This document shows, in pieces, positions 62,843 to 64,000 of a DNA stretch of 64,000 nt. The stretch lies in the NCBI GenBank assembly GCA_001600055.1, contig BCIV01000008.1, positions 434,001 to 498,000 of the forward strand. The letters run 5' to 3'. Origin of the DNA: Filobasidium wieringae. Its lineage: Eukaryota; Basidiomycota; Tremellomycetes; Filobasidiales; Filobasidiaceae. Below the pieces are notes generated by a model. It was not told where the DNA came from. It ran no database searches and saw nothing but the letters and a program-made list of their open reading frames with translations. Numbering within the stretch: position 1 is the stretch's first letter; the number at the start of each line of letters is the position of its first letter. Position numbers and translations under genes: made by a program.

Positions 62843-64000
62843 TCATGCCCATGGGTTTCCGTCGACATCCTGCAAAGATGCAAGAACAAGGGGTGGCGAA
62901 ACCTCTTTCACAACATCCGCCTCTTCAATCTGCCTGCCAGCGTGCACAGCCGCGTGCCGCTCCTCTTCAGTCGTATGTATTGTTTGACCTGGTTTTGACT
63001 CGACAGTATGTTGGCCGTTATGTCGCTCATCGCCGCGAACATAAACGTGCTGTATGTTATGAGCGTTTGGGTCACCTTTCTGGCGTTCATACTTCTGAGC
63101 TTCTTCTACAGCCTGTCGATCATCTACCACAAGATCAACAGCATCAGAAGGTAGAGATCCTGTTGCAATTTCCGGTATACCCTCCGAGTCCGAAGAAGAG
63201 CTGTCATCGTCACCTCCTATGGCGAAGGGCGATCGAGTCGGTGTTGGCTGACGTCGTGAAGCTGGACTATTACGACCGCTACCACGGTGGCGTGTGACCC
63301 TCAAATGGTTTCCGTTCGGATCATCGGGCCGCCAACCGCCTGACTGTTCAATGTCGCCATCGTACAGCCAGTCCTCATGACCCTGTCCGTTGCTGTCGAT
63401 GACGACGTCCGAGAGCTTTTTAGGAGAATCACCAGGTGATGGACCAGTCGACCGGCCTTGTTTAGAAGTTGTGTTGGAGCCAGCTGAATCGTAACGAGTT
63501 CGAGGTGCTCCGTTCGCCCCTGCGAGGAGACTATTGGTCAATACAGTTCAACTTGTAAAGATATATCATACTAACATTCGCCGTAAACACCACGTTTCTT
63601 GTCGCCTTTACCATACTTCCCCTTGCCTTTGTCCTTTTTCTTCGCAGGATCGTTTTTATTCTGGGAACCGCCATCCTGATCTCGATGTAAAAGACGATCA
63701 CCAGTGTCCTTTGCCTTGCGCATCCACTTTCCAGCAAGAACTCCATCCTCCTCTTCCCAAAGTTTGCGCCTCGCTTCTTCTCTGCTGACGTCCACATTGG
63801 GATAACCGATATACTCGATCTTCTTTGCCCTGGAATACATGGCCTCCTCCCACTGATCTTCAGGACCTGCTCCCTCAAAGTCGCAACTGGGCGCTTCCGA
63901 ACTATCAGAGTCGCTGTCGTATGGCCTGGAATCTGGATGATGGAGAATTCGAGCAGTCTGCTTAGGAAGCAATGGCGCGTAGGCTTCTCTCTCGTTTATC
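62843..64000 (-). CDS. C-terminal part of an unrecognised protein, cut by the right edge
   Basis: Two exons of a minus-strand gene whose beginning lies beyond 64000. The upstream exon is acidic then basic (KREREAYAPLLPKQTARILH, YDSDSDSSEAPSCDFEGAGP, EEDGVLAGKWMRKAKDTGDR), ending in a lysine run KKKDKGKGKYGKGDKKRG. An intron (about 63530-63585) leads to ANGAPRTRYDSAGSNTTSKQ, EDWLYDGDIEQSGGWRPDDP, SGRNSPASRRQPTPTRSPFA, DDDSSSSDSEGIPEIATGSL and EEERHAAVHAGRQIEEADVV, ending QDVDGNPWA at TGA 62843. It is a largely disordered, highly charged tail. It could belong to a channel, transporter or cytoskeletal protein; I do not recognise it. Confidence 0.75.

Noticed and set aside
1..64000. Mobile elements, CRISPR arrays, rRNA or tRNA genes, telomeric or centromeric repeats.
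   Set aside because: No reverse transcriptase, integrase, transposase or terminal repeats, no spaced direct repeats and no RNA gene structure seen on either strand.

Overview
The window is gene-dense nuclear DNA of a fungus. Most genes are broken by several short introns (about 45-110 nt, usually GTRNGT...CTRAY...YAG). This intron density, the small gaps between genes, and gene types such as a CaaX-ended SKT5/CHS4-like protein, EAF1 with HSA and SANT domains, and a complete MSH4 point to a basidiomycete. A Tremellomycete (Cryptococcus/Kwoniella/Tremella relatives) is my best inference, but no rRNA or marker gene is present to prove it. I saw no transposon, CRISPR, tRNA or rRNA gene, or horizontally acquired island. 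One undetermined base (27909) shows this is a draft assembly.

Layout: 1-3.2 kb, glycogen phosphorylase (minus, cut by the left edge); 4.4-5.5, an unrecognised protein; 5.7-7.4, S-adenosylmethionine decarboxylase (minus); 7.6-7.8, a small uncertain ORF head to head with 7.8-12.8, the NuA4 scaffold EAF1; 13.2-13.9, VPS55; 14.2-15.1, SPOUT protein-arginine methyltransferase SFM1; 15.1-16.2, a gap without a convincing gene; 16.2-18.5, asparaginyl-tRNA synthetase (minus); 19.1-20.9, tRNA-dihydrouridine synthase DUS2 (minus); 21.7-26.0, peroxisomal AAA ATPase PEX6; 26.7-28.3, chitin synthase activator SKT5/CHS4-like; 28.7-30.2, a single-pass LEA2-like membrane protein (minus); 30.5-35.1, meiotic MutS homologue MSH4 (minus); 35.4-37.0, ERI1-type 3'-5' exonuclease; 37.7-39.3, an unrecognised gene; 39.4-42.1, NPL4; 42.2-44.7, TBC-domain protein (minus); 45.0-47.3, PFS2; 47.4-49.9, an unrecognised low-complexity protein (minus); 50.2-51.6, short-chain dehydrogenase (minus); 51.9-55.6, Ark/Prk (NAK-family) kinase (minus); 56.3-57.6, FRG1 (minus); 58.0-60.1, UFD1; 60.5-62.7, REB1/TTF1-like Myb protein; 62.8-64.0, the C-terminal part of an unrecognised protein (minus, cut by the right edge).

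These are mainly housekeeping genes for carbon storage, polyamines, chromatin, translation, trafficking, peroxisomes, cell wall, meiosis, mRNA 3' ends and rDNA. The clearest functional pairing is NPL4 with UFD1, the two halves of the Cdc48 cofactor, about 16 kb apart on the same strand.

I did not find an evident new multi-gene system. The most useful points are a TBC protein that appears to lack both catalytic finger residues, a possible dual-start (mitochondrial/cytosolic) DUS2, an in-frame UAG-CUA inside an otherwise continuous ORF, start-codon-only first exons in two genes, a variant Walker A in MSH4, and several loci whose exon structure cannot be settled from sequence alone.
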